Assembly (NCBI GenBank): GCA_963825335.1
Contig: CAWGSP010000001.1
Span: 248,001-312,000 of the forward strand
Length of the DNA stretch: 64,000 nt
From: Methanobacterium_B sp963825335
Lineage (GTDB): Archaea; Methanobacteriota; Methanobacteria; Methanobacteriales; Methanobacteriaceae
Direction: 5' to 3'
Shown here: in pieces, positions 35,606 to 44,806 of the stretch
How the letters are laid out: each line of letters opens with the position of its first letter
How positions within the stretch are numbered: the stretch's first letter is position 1
Notes under the pieces: generated by a model
What the model was told of the DNA's origin: nothing
Seen by the model: only the letters and a program-made list of their open reading frames with translations
Databases searched by the model: none
Made by a program: the position numbers and the translations under genes

Positions 35606-36079
35606 AATACAAACCTCTTTTAAAAGTAGATATGTTTAATATTTTAGAAATATTAACTATTTTATATTAATTTGTGAATGATACAATATGCCAAGGGTTT
35701 AGGAATCGGTTCTAATTAAAAAATTAATTTTTTTAAAGGCTGTCAAATTAATATGGTTTTGGGACATGTGGAAAAAAATTCAAAAACCTTTAAAATGTAT
35801 TATAATACCCAGTATAAAATCTTAAAGTCTGACTTTTTATTTTTTTATTCTCCACAATTGTGGAGTCATCAAATAAAGTTTCGAGGACTCTGTAACATAT
35901 TCAGATTAAGTATATTTTAATACAGAAGTGAGCTTCCTAAATAAATTAAATGATTTTATTAAGAGATACAGAAATTATGCAGAAGTGATATTGGAAAATT
36001 TACATTTTTTGGGTTATAAAAAAAAATAAGTGGTTATTGTAATGTTTTGAATAATATCGATAATAAATATTTATATTGA
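35606..36079. other. Intergenic region with palindromes
   Basis: About 470 bases. A short frame of 55 codons (from ATG near 35753) has no ribosome binding site and is not supported. A small hairpin (AAAGT-CTG-ACTTT, 35824-35836) before a T-rich tract and a 16-bp palindrome (35850-35865) are the only structured elements I can see. Confidence 0.35.
35850..35865. repeat. 16-bp perfect palindrome
   Basis: CTCCACAATTGTGGAG is identical on both strands, and the next base on each side breaks the symmetry. It could be a dimeric regulator operator or the stem of a hairpin. No gene starts within 200 bases. Confidence 0.45.
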
Positions 36080-36499
36080 TTATTCTATGTATTTTTCAAT
36101 TAACAAATTGTACCCATCGACAGTTATCTGAAAACCTTCTTCAAACACCAACGTAACCCTAAAAACATCTCCTATGTTATCATTATTAAATGTATCAAAA
36201 AGCATCTCTCCATAATCTAGAAGTCTCTTACCAATTATATTTTCCAAACCCATTTGATTGTTAAAACTGTCACAAACACCAAATTCCAAATTATTAGCGG
36301 TTATACTTACTTTATATGTATTTTCAATATCTATCTGATCCGTATCCTCAAATGTTAAAATAACCTGTTCTGAAGGACCAGTCTCATCTTTTGCTTGTTC
36401 ATAATAAAATCTCTCACAATTAACAAGCTTTTCCCCCCTTGACTTCCATAAATCTCCGTGAAAATCATCTTTTGATTGCTCATCAATCTCTCCAATCAT
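36080..36499 (-). CDS. Hypothetical acidic protein
   Basis: A 139-residue protein I do not recognise. It is acidic, has no membrane segment and looks alpha/beta: QVILTFEDTDQIDIENTYKV and FRVTLVFEEGFQITVDGY are likely strands. GAGGTGGATTTAA before the ATG supports the start. It is placed 101 bases from a PfkB gene on the same strand but lies upstream of it with its own leader. Confidence 0.55.
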   Translation of the reverse strand: MIGEIDEQSKDDFHGDLWKSRGEKLVNCERFYYEQAKDETGPSEQVILTFEDTDQIDIENTYKVSITANNLEFGVCDSFNNQMGLENIIGKRLLDYGEMLFDTFNNDNIGDVFRVTLVFEEGFQITVDGYNLLIEKYIE

Positions 36500-36600
36500 T
36501 TAAATCCACCTCTTTTAATGATCAACGATAATTACTATTAAAATTATTTAAAATTTTTATGGTGATATGTATGTTTACTAAAGAATGAAACTCTTTTCAT

Positions 36601-37521
36601 CTATTCATTAAATTTGATTTTATTTAAATTTCCAGCGTATTGAAGTCTTTTGTGTATCATTGACATGTTTCCCTGAAATGCTCCAACTTTTTCAAGCTTC
36701 ATGGTTGCAACCATTGAAGCAAATATTCCACAAGTTTCTGGTTCAGATGATTCTATCCTTTTAAATGCATAGGCGGCCATGTATGTATCACCAAGACCTG
36801 TAGGATCCATAGTTTCCTCGGGCGGAAATGCAGGAATTTCATAAGTATCATGAGTCCTGGCCGAGTAGATCATAGCACCTCTATCTCCACGGGTAATAAT
36901 GACTTCTTTTGCACCGAATCGTGAAAGTTCTTCTGCAATGAGATCGAGTTTATGACTTTCTTTCCCTATTAACACCTTAGCCTCTACTTCATCGATAAAC
37001 AGCATTTGGATATTGGGCAAAAATTTGGTAAAATCGTGCCATGGTTTTAAAATAACTTTATGATGATTTAAATGTCTTAGATATCCTTGTGCACCCATGT
37101 ATATTGGAACATCAAATGTAGTCAAATATTCAAAAGTCTCAATAGGAATGTCTGAAGGGGAAAGAGGGGATAAAAGGATTGCATCATAACTTTCAATATC
37201 AATGGGAAGATCTTCGGGATTTATTGGGTTCACAGGTACTTCAGCTATCTGTACCCTGTGATTGGGATCATGGTCTGGATAAATATTCTCAAATTCCATT
37301 GTTTTATCAAAATAAATTGGAATAATATTCACATCATCTGGGAATGACTTTAATAATTCTTCATCATCCTTGGAAAGTGTTATCAGTGCAGTTACATCTA
37401 TGTTCAGTTTTGATAGTACTGATGCTTGATAAAACACAGCTCCGCCAGTTGTGTGGTAATTTAAACCTTCTCGGATAATTGTGTCACGTGTTAAAGGTCC
37501 TATTATAATGAATTTTGACAT
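36601..37521 (-). CDS. PfkB-family carbohydrate kinase
   Basis: A 306-residue ribokinase-fold enzyme. KFIIIGPLTRDTI starts it; the C-terminal signature DPTGLGDTYMAAYAF holds the catalytic Asp and the anion hole. HTTGGAVFYQA is the substrate-binding GG region. The natural substrate cannot be told. It is separated by 60 bases from the HisA-like gene upstream on the same strand, and the two occur at the end of the exosome/prefoldin cluster. Confidence 0.86.
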   Translation of the reverse strand: MSKFIIIGPLTRDTIIREGLNYHTTGGAVFYQASVLSKLNIDVTALITLSKDDEELLKSFPDDVNIIPIYFDKTMEFENIYPDHDPNHRVQIAEVPVNPINPEDLPIDIESYDAILLSPLSPSDIPIETFEYLTTFDVPIYMGAQGYLRHLNHHKVILKPWHDFTKFLPNIQMLFIDEVEAKVLIGKESHKLDLIAEELSRFGAKEVIITRGDRGAMIYSARTHDTYEIPAFPPEETMDPTGLGDTYMAAYAFKRIESSEPETCGIFASMVATMKLEKVGAFQGNMSMIHKRLQYAGNLNKIKFNE

Positions 37522-37581
37522 GATCCACCCTGTATACTAAAAAATTTAGTTGATTTAAATTTAGATATTATTCTGCTAAAA

Positions 37582-38259
37582 TTAAAAATTAAAACTTCCC
37601 TCATGAAGAGCTGTCCCAACTAAAAAATTATGAACACCTAATTTATTCATTTCAATGATATCCTCATCCACTATACCGCCGGCAACGATCAGCGAAGTTT
37701 CAATGTTGTTAAATTGTTTTATTAACTCGGGATCTACACCTCTACCGGTTCCCACCCGTGATATATCCAGTAAAATAACTTGAGATGGTTTTAGCTCATT
37801 GATTTTTTTAATGATATCTTCAAAAGTTGCTGTCAAATGTTTTGAAAATAATTTGTCGTCTTTAATATCTATGCTCAGTACGATATTCTGTTTAGAGAAT
37901 TCCATAAATATCTGGTCGAGATCATCGAGAGTTTTCAGAGTTTCAGTCGCTATTATAATCTTGTCTGCCGCATTCATTACGCCATGAATGTCTTCAACAT
38001 CTTTAATCCCTGAATCTAACATCACAGAAATTATACCGTTCATTTTAGAGACTAATTTACAGTTGGAACCCATTTCATCTATGGCATCAAGGTCAGCAAC
38101 ATATAAACATTTAAATCCAGCATCTTTAATACCCGTTGCAATTGCAACCGGGTCCGAAGATTCGTGAAATATGGTTTTAAGGGGTTTGTATGTATCTCTT
38201 TTTCCTGACTTGCCAGAAACAGCAATACCATTTTTCAAATCGAGAACCGGTATGATCAT
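37582..38259 (-). CDS. HisA/HisF-related TIM-barrel protein
   Basis: A 225-residue half-barrel-repeat protein resembling phosphoribosylformimino-AICAR isomerase, with IIPVLDLKNGIAVSGKSG, YVADLDAIDEMGSN, VILLDISRVGTGRGVD and SLIVAGGIVDEDI. These are the two phosphate-binding ends of HisA. The family found in methanogens and H4MPT-using methylotrophs differs from true HisA and has no proved reaction. Its neighbour is a PfkB kinase, so a phospho-sugar pathway is a plausible inference. Confidence 0.82.
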   Translation of the reverse strand: MIIPVLDLKNGIAVSGKSGKRDTYKPLKTIFHESSDPVAIATGIKDAGFKCLYVADLDAIDEMGSNCKLVSKMNGIISVMLDSGIKDVEDIHGVMNAADKIIIATETLKTLDDLDQIFMEFSKQNIVLSIDIKDDKLFSKHLTATFEDIIKKINELKPSQVILLDISRVGTGRGVDPELIKQFNNIETSLIVAGGIVDEDIIEMNKLGVHNFLVGTALHEGSFNF

Positions 38260-38304
38260 GACTATGCTTCCTTATGAAAAAATAAATAAAAAAATAAAAA
38301 ATTC

Positions 38305-38568
38305 TTAATTATCAGATAGGTAATTATCTATTTCTTTTATTGCATGATCTGCAGCTTCAGCTGCAATATCATTCTCATGTTTGGACAGGGGATCAAATTG
38401 GATGTCAACATCCACATCAACATCCAGTCCTTCATGATAATCAAGTTCAACCTTGATATCCAAATTAACAATCTCTTTTTTGGAGACTTTTGAGTAAATG
38501 AAATTCTCAGCAGCTTTAACTGCTATTTCTGAGATATCATCCAATTCTTCATCAGAAAGTTTTCTCAA
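38305..38568 (-). CDS. DUF3194 domain protein
   Basis: An 87-residue archaeal protein beginning RKLSDEELDDISEIAVKA and containing an acidic GLDVDVDVDIQFDP repeat-like strand. It starts at a TTG that overlaps the prefoldin beta stop (TTGA), with AGGT upstream, and is therefore translationally coupled. Function unknown; it is regularly beside prefoldin beta in methanogens. Confidence 0.8.
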   Translation of the reverse strand: MRKLSDEELDDISEIAVKAAENFIYSKVSKKEIVNLDIKVELDYHEGLDVDVDVDIQFDPLSKHENDIAAEAADHAIKEIDNYLSDN

Positions 38569-38930
38569 TTACCTAACCCCGGGGATTGTCCTGATCCCTG
38601 CATTGCTTCTTGTAACGTTTGTTGCATTTCTTGTAATTTTGCCATTATACGTTCTTCTTGCCGGTTAACTGTTCTCACACGAAGTTTGAGTGTTTCAATC
38701 TTATCTTCAAGTTCTAATGTTACATCGTCTTTTTCAACTTTTATGAGAAGATTTCCTGCAGTTTTATAAACATCTGCATCACTCTCGACCTTTTTAAGTT
38801 CTTCGAGTGCCTTTTCAGTTTCTTTTAGTTGCATATCAACGTTCTGCTTTTGCATTGTAATTGCCTGAGCCTGTTGTTGTGCCTGCTGGAATTGAGCAAT
38901 TTGGTTCTGAATATTTTTAGGAAGTTCCAT
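38565..38930 (-). CDS. pfdB: Prefoldin subunit beta
   Basis: A 121-residue co-chaperone subunit of the jellyfish-shaped hexamer that hands unfolded proteins to the thermosome. PKNIQNQIAQFQQAQQQAQA begins the first coiled coil; VYKTAGNLLIKVEKDDV is the central beta hairpin and a second coiled coil follows. GGTGAT lies before the ATG. It is followed by DUF3194. Confidence 0.94.
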   Translation of the reverse strand: MELPKNIQNQIAQFQQAQQQAQAITMQKQNVDMQLKETEKALEELKKVESDADVYKTAGNLLIKVEKDDVTLELEDKIETLKLRVRTVNRQEERIMAKLQEMQQTLQEAMQGSGQSPGLGN

Positions 38931-39029
38931 TTATATCACCTCAATAAACCTTAATAATAGGTTCATCTATTTTTTTTATAATTTCTGTATCGATACTAAT
39001 GATCCAAGTTCATGTTCTAAATTTAAAAC

Positions 39030-39308
39030 TTATCCCTTAAGGTTGATTATCTCATTTGAGAGTTTTATCCATCTTAAGTATGAGTTTAGTGATGCACGAA
39101 ATGATGGTGCGTCTTGAGCATTCATCATGATCTTCAAAGTTTTTCCCGAAATATTAATATCCATAGATGTTCTATCGGATGGAGAACCATTTATTTCGGG
39201 TTGAATAGACTTTAAAACAATTATGGCCTTTTCTTGTGTATCAAATTCTATGTTGAATTCTGCTTTTATACTTTGAAGAAAGTTAGAACCGGTGTTAGAA
39301 TGTTCCAA
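39030..39308 (-). CDS. KEOPS complex subunit Pcc1
   Basis: A 92-residue Pcc1, the dimeric scaffold of the KEOPS complex that makes t6A in tRNA. IKAEFNIEFDTQEKAIIVL and ALNSYLRWIKLSNEI-type sequence near the end are the family features (DAPSFRASLNSYLRWI). I start at a TTG two bases after the Brix stop, preceded by GGAG; another TTG five codons upstream overlaps the Brix gene. It is in the super-operon of RNA processing genes. Confidence 0.85.
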   Translation of the reverse strand: MEHSNTGSNFLQSIKAEFNIEFDTQEKAIIVLKSIQPEINGSPSDRTSMDINISGKTLKIMMNAQDAPSFRASLNSYLRWIKLSNEIINLKG

Positions 39309-39310
39309 TT

Positions 39311-39805
39311 TTACTGACTCCAATTTTTGATGAACAGTTTAGGGCCTGTGATAATACCATTACTGCCATAAAATTCTATGATAGCTCTGTTCTTGTCATC
39401 TCCTTCTTTTATTACAAGAAGATTTTCATTTGCAGAACCCTCTTTGAACTTGGGTATGCCCATTATATTCCCCAGTTCATTGAGTTCTTCAACTTCAGAT
39501 TGAATACAAAGATTTTCTGTTTTGACTCTGCTTTTTGAATCAGCATTAGAATTTGGGATGCCAACAGTTAGTTCCAGTGATAATACTAATTCCCCGGTTA
39601 CATTGTAGAAGTCCATTCTACTAGGATTTCCCTTCTCTTCGGATACTAATGCTATCTTATCGAAGCCAAGCTCTGAAGATTTCAATTGAACGTCCCGAAT
39701 GCTCATTTTACCCCTGTTAATGTAACTTGAGTAAAAAACCCTTACAAGACTTTTACAGAATGATCTTGTTCTTTGAGAAGGCTTTCTGGACGTTGTTATC
39801 AACAT
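39311..39805 (-). CDS. Brix-domain ribosome biogenesis protein (Imp4/Rpf-like)
   Basis: A 164-residue single Brix domain. MLITTSRKPSQRTRSFCKSL is the typical start of archaeal Brix proteins, with RVFYSSYINRGKMSIRD and a later GPKLFIKNW. It should bind pre-rRNA. The start is the ATG after TTTAAC; an earlier in-frame TTG would add four residues. It sits between Rpo12 and Pcc1. Confidence 0.88.
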   Translation of the reverse strand: MLITTSRKPSQRTRSFCKSLVRVFYSSYINRGKMSIRDVQLKSSELGFDKIALVSEEKGNPSRMDFYNVTGELVLSLELTVGIPNSNADSKSRVKTENLCIQSEVEELNELGNIMGIPKFKEGSANENLLVIKEGDDKNRAIIEFYGSNGIITGPKLFIKNWSQ

Positions 39806-39818
39806 GTTAAAGCCCAAT

Positions 39819-39950
39819 TTATCTTGCTTTAATATTTCTCATCACAGGAGGTATTTCCTTAAAAAGGATCCTGTATCTGCAACTTGGACATTTAGATTCA
39901 GTATAACCCTTAATATCAACGAGAGTACCACATTTTCCGCATTTATACAA
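39819..39950 (-). CDS. rpo12: DNA-directed RNA polymerase subunit Rpo12 (RpoP)
   Basis: A 43-residue zinc-ribbon subunit of archaeal RNA polymerase. YKCGKCGTLVDIK and SKCPSCRYRILFKEIP give two CxxC pairs, and the basic C-terminus (NIKAR) is as in the family. The start is TTG directly after the L37Ae stop, with GGAGG eight bases upstream. The gene lies in the same reading frame as a longer open frame that would overlap L37Ae, which is not the true protein. Confidence 0.9.
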   Translation of the reverse strand: MYKCGKCGTLVDIKGYTESKCPSCRYRILFKEIPPVMRNIKAR

Positions 39951-39951
39951 T

Positions 39952-40221
39952 TTATAAACCTCCGACAATCCTCTTAATATTTCTTGCAGCTGTCTTACCC
40001 ATAGGGGTTGTTGGCAAGTATGCTCCACCAGTGAATACATTTCCACATTTTCTGCATTTCCATATTCCTGCTGAAACCCTGCGTACTGCTGGCCTGTCAC
40101 ATTGAGGACACACATGATCTCTTTTCATGTTTTCTTCTATTGACTTTACTGTTCTTTTGGCTTTTCTACCGTATCTTGCGCCAAATCTACCTGTTATACC
40201 TACTTTCTTCGTTCTTGCCAT
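39952..40221 (-). CDS. rpl37A: 50S ribosomal protein L37Ae
   Basis: An 89-residue zinc-binding L37Ae. ARTKKVGITGRFGARYGRK and the two CxxC pairs CPQC and CRKC identify it. AGGTGA precedes this ATG; an in-frame GTG three codons upstream overlaps that ribosome binding site and is not the start. It immediately precedes Rpo12. Confidence 0.94.
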   Translation of the reverse strand: MARTKKVGITGRFGARYGRKAKRTVKSIEENMKRDHVCPQCDRPAVRRVSAGIWKCRKCGNVFTGGAYLPTTPMGKTAARNIKRIVGGL

Positions 40222-40345
40222 AATATTCACCTAGATTATATTAATTATTTAACTTTTAGAAATTTATAATAACATTTCTCTAATAAATTTTTTATTTGAA
40301 TGTAGTTGGATCACTAAATTTGCATATCAAATGTTATAAATGCAT

Positions 40346-41137
40346 CTATGGAAGATGTGTTCGGAGTTCTGCAGTTTTATCTTTTGCAATAGAAACTGCC
40401 TTCAAAATTTCTTCTCTTTTTAATGGTTCTGGCCCACTCTTTTGCATTGCACATATACTGCCATCTTCTATCATTCCAATTGATATACGGGTTTCCATTA
40501 TTTCCTCTTCCTCTAGGGAAGGATCTATGATGAGTTCACCGCCTATCTTTGCAAATGTGCACATCAATGCTTTATGATTGATCGGTAATGGGATCATGTT
40601 GTCGTAGTCCATTATGATTTCATTGTCTTCAACTGTTACTGTTGGGAGTTTAGTGTTCATTAATGCTGCAACACAGCCAAGAACCGCTGCATCCATTAAG
40701 TTACCATCGTAGTCGAGTACATGTAAATCAAGGAATATCATCCACACCTTCTCACCCGCTGTTATGCAGAGGTTTTCGAGGTCAACAACTTTCCCTTCAC
40801 GTATACACCTGTCAGTAACCCTTGAAAGCTCGACAGAATTTTCGTCTGGTGGTCCTGATTCAAAATTTGGAGCAGCCATTGGAAGTAATTCTGTGTTGGT
40901 CATGAGAACACCTATGTTTGGGGTGTCGGCAAAGGGAGTACCAATTTGAGGTTTTACCCCTATCATTATCTGAGTGTTTCCTATTTTCACCCGGGCAGAT
41001 CCTTCTGCCTTCTCAATTATACCAGTTTCAAGGGAAATTTCTCGGTAATCATCAAAAGCTCTCCCATCTGTTCTTTTTCCTGCTTCTACCAGGTTAATTA
41101 CGCTTTCTTTTATGATTTCAGGAACTATATGAACCAT
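40346..41137 (-). CDS. rrp42: Exosome complex component Rrp42
   Basis: A 263-residue RNase PH-fold subunit that forms the ring with Rrp41. EAGKRTDGRAFDDYR near the N-terminus and GTPFADTPNIGVLMTNTELLP are family motifs. It is structural, with the catalytic site in Rrp41. GGTGATTAAT gives the start at the ATG. It is placed immediately after rrp41. Confidence 0.95.
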   Translation of the reverse strand: MVHIVPEIIKESVINLVEAGKRTDGRAFDDYREISLETGIIEKAEGSARVKIGNTQIMIGVKPQIGTPFADTPNIGVLMTNTELLPMAAPNFESGPPDENSVELSRVTDRCIREGKVVDLENLCITAGEKVWMIFLDLHVLDYDGNLMDAAVLGCVAALMNTKLPTVTVEDNEIIMDYDNMIPLPINHKALMCTFAKIGGELIIDPSLEEEEIMETRISIGMIEDGSICAMQKSGPEPLKREEILKAVSIAKDKTAELRTHLP

Positions 41138-41138
41138 A

Positions 41139-41858
41139 TTAATCACCATACCTGTTTTTTATGGCTTGTTTCTGCACTTCACTTATTTCCTTACATCCGC
41201 CAATTGCAAGATCCAGTGCTTTCTCAAATTCTTCTGCTGTTAAGTGTCCATCCATCTGGAGAAGTGTTATATCTCCACTCCTAGGCATCATAGCTATTGG
41301 TAGATCTGCCTCTCCCTCTTTATCTTCTACTTCTGAAAGGTCTAAGATAACCTTTCCGTTGGATTTTCCTGCGGCACATGCTACAACCATGTCTTTCATT
41401 GGTATGCCTGCATCTGCAAGGGCAACTGAAGCTGCAGTTATACCTGCACATCTTGTTCCGCCTTCGGCTTCAAGAACTTCGATATAGACATCAATTGTTG
41501 AACGTGGAAACTTTTCTAGGAAAACAGCAGGTGTGAGAGCATCCGATGTTAACTTGGAAATCTCAACAAATCTACAATCTGGTCCTGGTCTTTTTCTATC
41601 ATCAACAGAAAATGGGGCCATGTTATATTTACATCTTAAAACAGCCCTATTAGGTTGCATTAAACGCCTGACAAAGAGTTCTCTTGGACCATAAACTGCA
41701 GCAAGCACTTTATTACCGCCAATTTCAAGATAAGCTGATCCATCTGCTCTCTCAAGCACTCCTGCCTCTATCTTAAAATTTCTTAATTCATCAAAAGACC
41801 TTTTATCAGCTCGTTCACTGGTTTCTGTACCAGAGTTTAGATTACTATTAACTATAAT
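41139..41858 (-). CDS. rrp41: Exosome complex exonuclease Rrp41
   Basis: About 239 residues; the phosphorolytic 3'-5' exoribonuclease subunit of the archaeal exosome. The N-terminal block SERADKRSFDELRNFKIEAG, conserved in the family, lies upstream of the first ordinary start codon (GTG 41759), so the gene must begin earlier. Between that GTG and an in-frame stop at 41871-41873 there is no ATG, GTG or TTG. The best candidate is ATT at 41858, six bases after GGGGGG and overlapping the rrp4 stop. Other motifs: CRYNMAPFSVDDRKRPGPD and GITAASVALADAGIPM. Confidence 0.9.
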   Translation of the reverse strand: MIVNSNLNSGTETSERADKRSFDELRNFKIEAGVLERADGSAYLEIGGNKVLAAVYGPRELFVRRLMQPNRAVLRCKYNMAPFSVDDRKRPGPDCRFVEISKLTSDALTPAVFLEKFPRSTIDVYIEVLEAEGGTRCAGITAASVALADAGIPMKDMVVACAAGKSNGKVILDLSEVEDKEGEADLPIAMMPRSGDITLLQMDGHLTAEEFEKALDLAIGGCKEISEVQKQAIKNRYGD

Positions 41859-42691
41859 GATAATCCCCCCTTATTACTGGATTCATTTTCATCATTTTCA
41901 CATTCATCGTATTCCTCAGACTCCTCAGACTCCTCAGACTCCTCAGACTCCTCAGACTCCTCAGACTCCTCAGACTCCTCAGACTCCTCAGACTCCTCAG
42001 ACTCCTCAGACTCAACAGGTGTGTGTCCTAGCAGGGCTGCAAGCATATCTCGTACCCTATCTGTCAATCCAGATGTGTGAGCTTGCTCTTCTATCATATT
42101 GATAACCTTTTCAGCAACCCTTTCCATTGATGGTTCCCCTTTAACCCATACAACGCCATTTTGTCCTACAATGACTTCACAATGAGTTTCATCTTTGATC
42201 ATGTTGATCATGGATCCCTTCTTACCGATGAGCCTTGGGACTTTTGTTGGAGTAATGTTTATGAGTATTCCTCCCCTAAACTTCCCCAATCCTCTTCCTT
42301 TGAGGCCGAGTTTTACCTTTTTAACCTCGTCCACATCTACAACCCTTAAAAATAGAACATCACCAACATCAAATGTTCTATTGAGTTCTCTTTTTTCTTT
42401 CCCAAAAACATCCGAAGCAGGTAAGAATCCGGAGTATGGAGAGTTTATCTCGAGGTTCCACATTGAAAATCTTATATCCGTGACTTCACCTATAACCACA
42501 TCCCCTCTTTTCGGAATATATTTACTCTGTAAGGGTATCACACTAATTTTCTTGTCTCTTATGGCTACAAGGCCTACAAGGGATGAACAAATATTATTAT
42601 TTTCCCTGAAAGTACCTCTTCCAGAATGATATTCCTCATCTGCAAGAACATCCCCCGGAATTACAATTTCTTTATCCTCTACAAATATCAC
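41852..42691 (-). CDS. rrp4: Exosome complex RNA-binding protein Rrp4
   Basis: A 279-residue cap subunit with an N-terminal region (IVIPGDVLADEEYHSGRGT), an S1 domain and a KH domain (VPRLIGKKGSMINMI). It recruits RNA to the exosome ring. The start is GTG, six bases after GGAGG. The C-terminus carries a run of Ser-Glu-Glu repeats encoded by a perfect 9-bp array, then an acidic tail. The last codons overlap the start of rrp41. Confidence 0.94.
   Translation of the reverse strand: MIFVEDKEIVIPGDVLADEEYHSGRGTFRENNNICSSLVGLVAIRDKKISVIPLQSKYIPKRGDVVIGEVTDIRFSMWNLEINSPYSGFLPASDVFGKEKRELNRTFDVGDVLFLRVVDVDEVKKVKLGLKGRGLGKFRGGILINITPTKVPRLIGKKGSMINMIKDETHCEVIVGQNGVVWVKGEPSMERVAEKVINMIEEQAHTSGLTDRVRDMLAALLGHTPVESEESEESEESEESEESEESEESEESEESEESEEYDECENDENESSNKGGLSL
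41912..42010 (-). repeat. Tandem 9-bp repeat in the 3' part of rrp4
   Basis: Eleven tandem copies of TCTGAGGAG (minus strand), ten exact and the last ending GAA, coding for Ser-Glu-Glu. The near-perfect conservation at the DNA level implies recent slippage expansion and a length-variable acidic tail. Confidence 0.85.
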
Positions 42692-42743
42692 ATTCTGCCT
42701 CCTTTATTGGAATGCCAAAAAAAATGAACGTTAGTATTAATAA

Positions 42744-43436
42744 TTAGAGTAACTTCGTTTCCACTTGACCCCTTGTTAATTCATTGAGCTTTTGGTAAAA
42801 ATTTTCCTGCATGCCTCCAGGTATCTCAACAACTGCCACCCAAGACCCATCTTGTTGCCATTCTTCCTTCTTGGTCTTTCCAAACTCGGGTATTGCACTG
42901 TAAACCTTTCCTGAAAAATCTCCAGGCACCCTTATAGCTACCCTGACCTTTTCGAACCTGATTGGTATTTTAGTTCTGATGGCTTTTAAGGTAGTGTTGA
43001 CTTGTTCATCAACACTTTTAAATGGATCAATTCGAACTTTAGCTTCTTCCATGGCTATTTCAATTCGTCGTGCAGGATGTGGGAGTTTAGTTTGTGGATT
43101 TATAGCTTCCCTTGTAATGGTTGCGATCACCTTTAAACGTTTTTCTTCCAGCATATCTTTTCTTTGCTGGGCTGTCAGCTGTATCTGTCCCTTTTTTAAG
43201 ATGATAGCCGCAACTTCTAGAGTATTAACTGTGTCAAAAGCTTTTGTCATAGCTTCTTCAGATGCTTTATCACCCTTTTTCGCATCTTTGAATATCTCTT
43301 CAACAACGAGAATATTTTCTAAATTTATATCCTTACCATGTTTAAAATCCGATGCTAGGTCGGGGTCCACCAGTATTTCGAAGTGTTCTCCGAAATATTC
43401 CAAACGTGCAGTAACTGCTTCTTCAAGGGTTACCAT
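42744..43436 (-). CDS. Ribosome maturation protein SBDS
   Basis: A 230-residue archaeal SBDS that releases the anti-association factor from the large ribosomal subunit. DPDLASDFKHGKDINLENIL and the TREAINPQTKLPHPARRIEIAM motif are diagnostic. The ATG follows the psmA stop directly, so the two are coupled. Confidence 0.94.
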   Translation of the reverse strand: MVTLEEAVTARLEYFGEHFEILVDPDLASDFKHGKDINLENILVVEEIFKDAKKGDKASEEAMTKAFDTVNTLEVAAIILKKGQIQLTAQQRKDMLEEKRLKVIATITREAINPQTKLPHPARRIEIAMEEAKVRIDPFKSVDEQVNTTLKAIRTKIPIRFEKVRVAIRVPGDFSGKVYSAIPEFGKTKKEEWQQDGSWVAVVEIPGGMQENFYQKLNELTRGQVETKLL

Positions 43437-44186
<750 letters not shown>

Positions 44187-44294
44187 ACATATACCTCTCT
44201 AAAAGTTTTTCATAAAGTAATGAATTTATAATATAAAATAATTATCAACTTGAAATAATTTAAACTTGTTTATAAACTATTATTCATCTTATTT

Positions 44295-44684
44295 TTATAG
44301 TTTAATAAAGTTTTTTATTGCCGATTTTATGGTACCCGAAATTCCGAGTGTGTGAAAAATAACTGGTTTTCCCCTGAAACTCGTTACCATGGGTAAAATC
44401 GACACAACTGTATCAATTTCTTCTCGTCTGCAGCGCAGTATTCCCTTCATTAAATGTTCATCCATTGATCCTGTGACATTTTCACCAGCAAAAGAATTAC
44501 AATGCCATAACCTAACTATCCATAGATCGAAACTCCCTGTACCGCATGCACCATAGAGACCATTAGAAGCATCTAATAAAATGGATATTATTTCATCACG
44601 CCCCAGTTCCCTCTGAAACATTGCTTCAAAGGCAATGTATCGCTTTTTATCCCTGAGGGTTGGTGGTAGTATCTTCAGCTTCAT
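44295..44684 (-). CDS. rnp2: Ribonuclease P protein component 2 (Pop5/Rpp14)
   Basis: A 129-residue protein subunit of the archaeal RNase P ribonucleoprotein that matures tRNA 5' ends. LPPTLRDKKRYIAFEA opens it, and LWIVRLWHCNSFAGENVTG is the conserved RNA-binding region. A GGAAG box precedes the ATG. It follows rnp3 in the cluster and is 108 bases from psmA. Confidence 0.92.
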   Translation of the reverse strand: MKLKILPPTLRDKKRYIAFEAMFQRELGRDEIISILLDASNGLYGACGTGSFDLWIVRLWHCNSFAGENVTGSMDEHLMKGILRCRREEIDTVVSILPMVTSFRGKPVIFHTLGISGTIKSAIKNFIKL

Positions 44685-44806
44685 CCAATATCTTCCTTAG
44701 ATTTTTTATTTCTATGCGGGTTGATTCATGAAAAGACTAAATAATAAATCCTTTTTTTTTGAATTCAAAATCATCTATTCTAGTTATGATCATGATAAAA
44801 ATTTTA

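Noticed and set aside
35753..35920. 55-codon frame starting near 35753
   Set aside because: No ribosome binding site and very high AT content; it runs across the palindrome and hairpin.
39951..40115. 55-residue N-terminal extension of Rpo12
   Set aside because: It lies antiparallel in frame terms within the L37Ae gene and is out of register with the family; a GGAGG-TTG start gives the standard 43 residues.
41912..42010. Possible CRISPR-like repeat array
   Set aside because: The units are 9 bp, contiguous without spacers and in frame with rrp4, so it is a coding tandem repeat.
41857..42102. Plus-strand frame rich in Pro-Gln-Thr repeats
   Set aside because: It is the complement of the Ser-Glu-Glu repeat of rrp4, an artefact of the 9-bp array.
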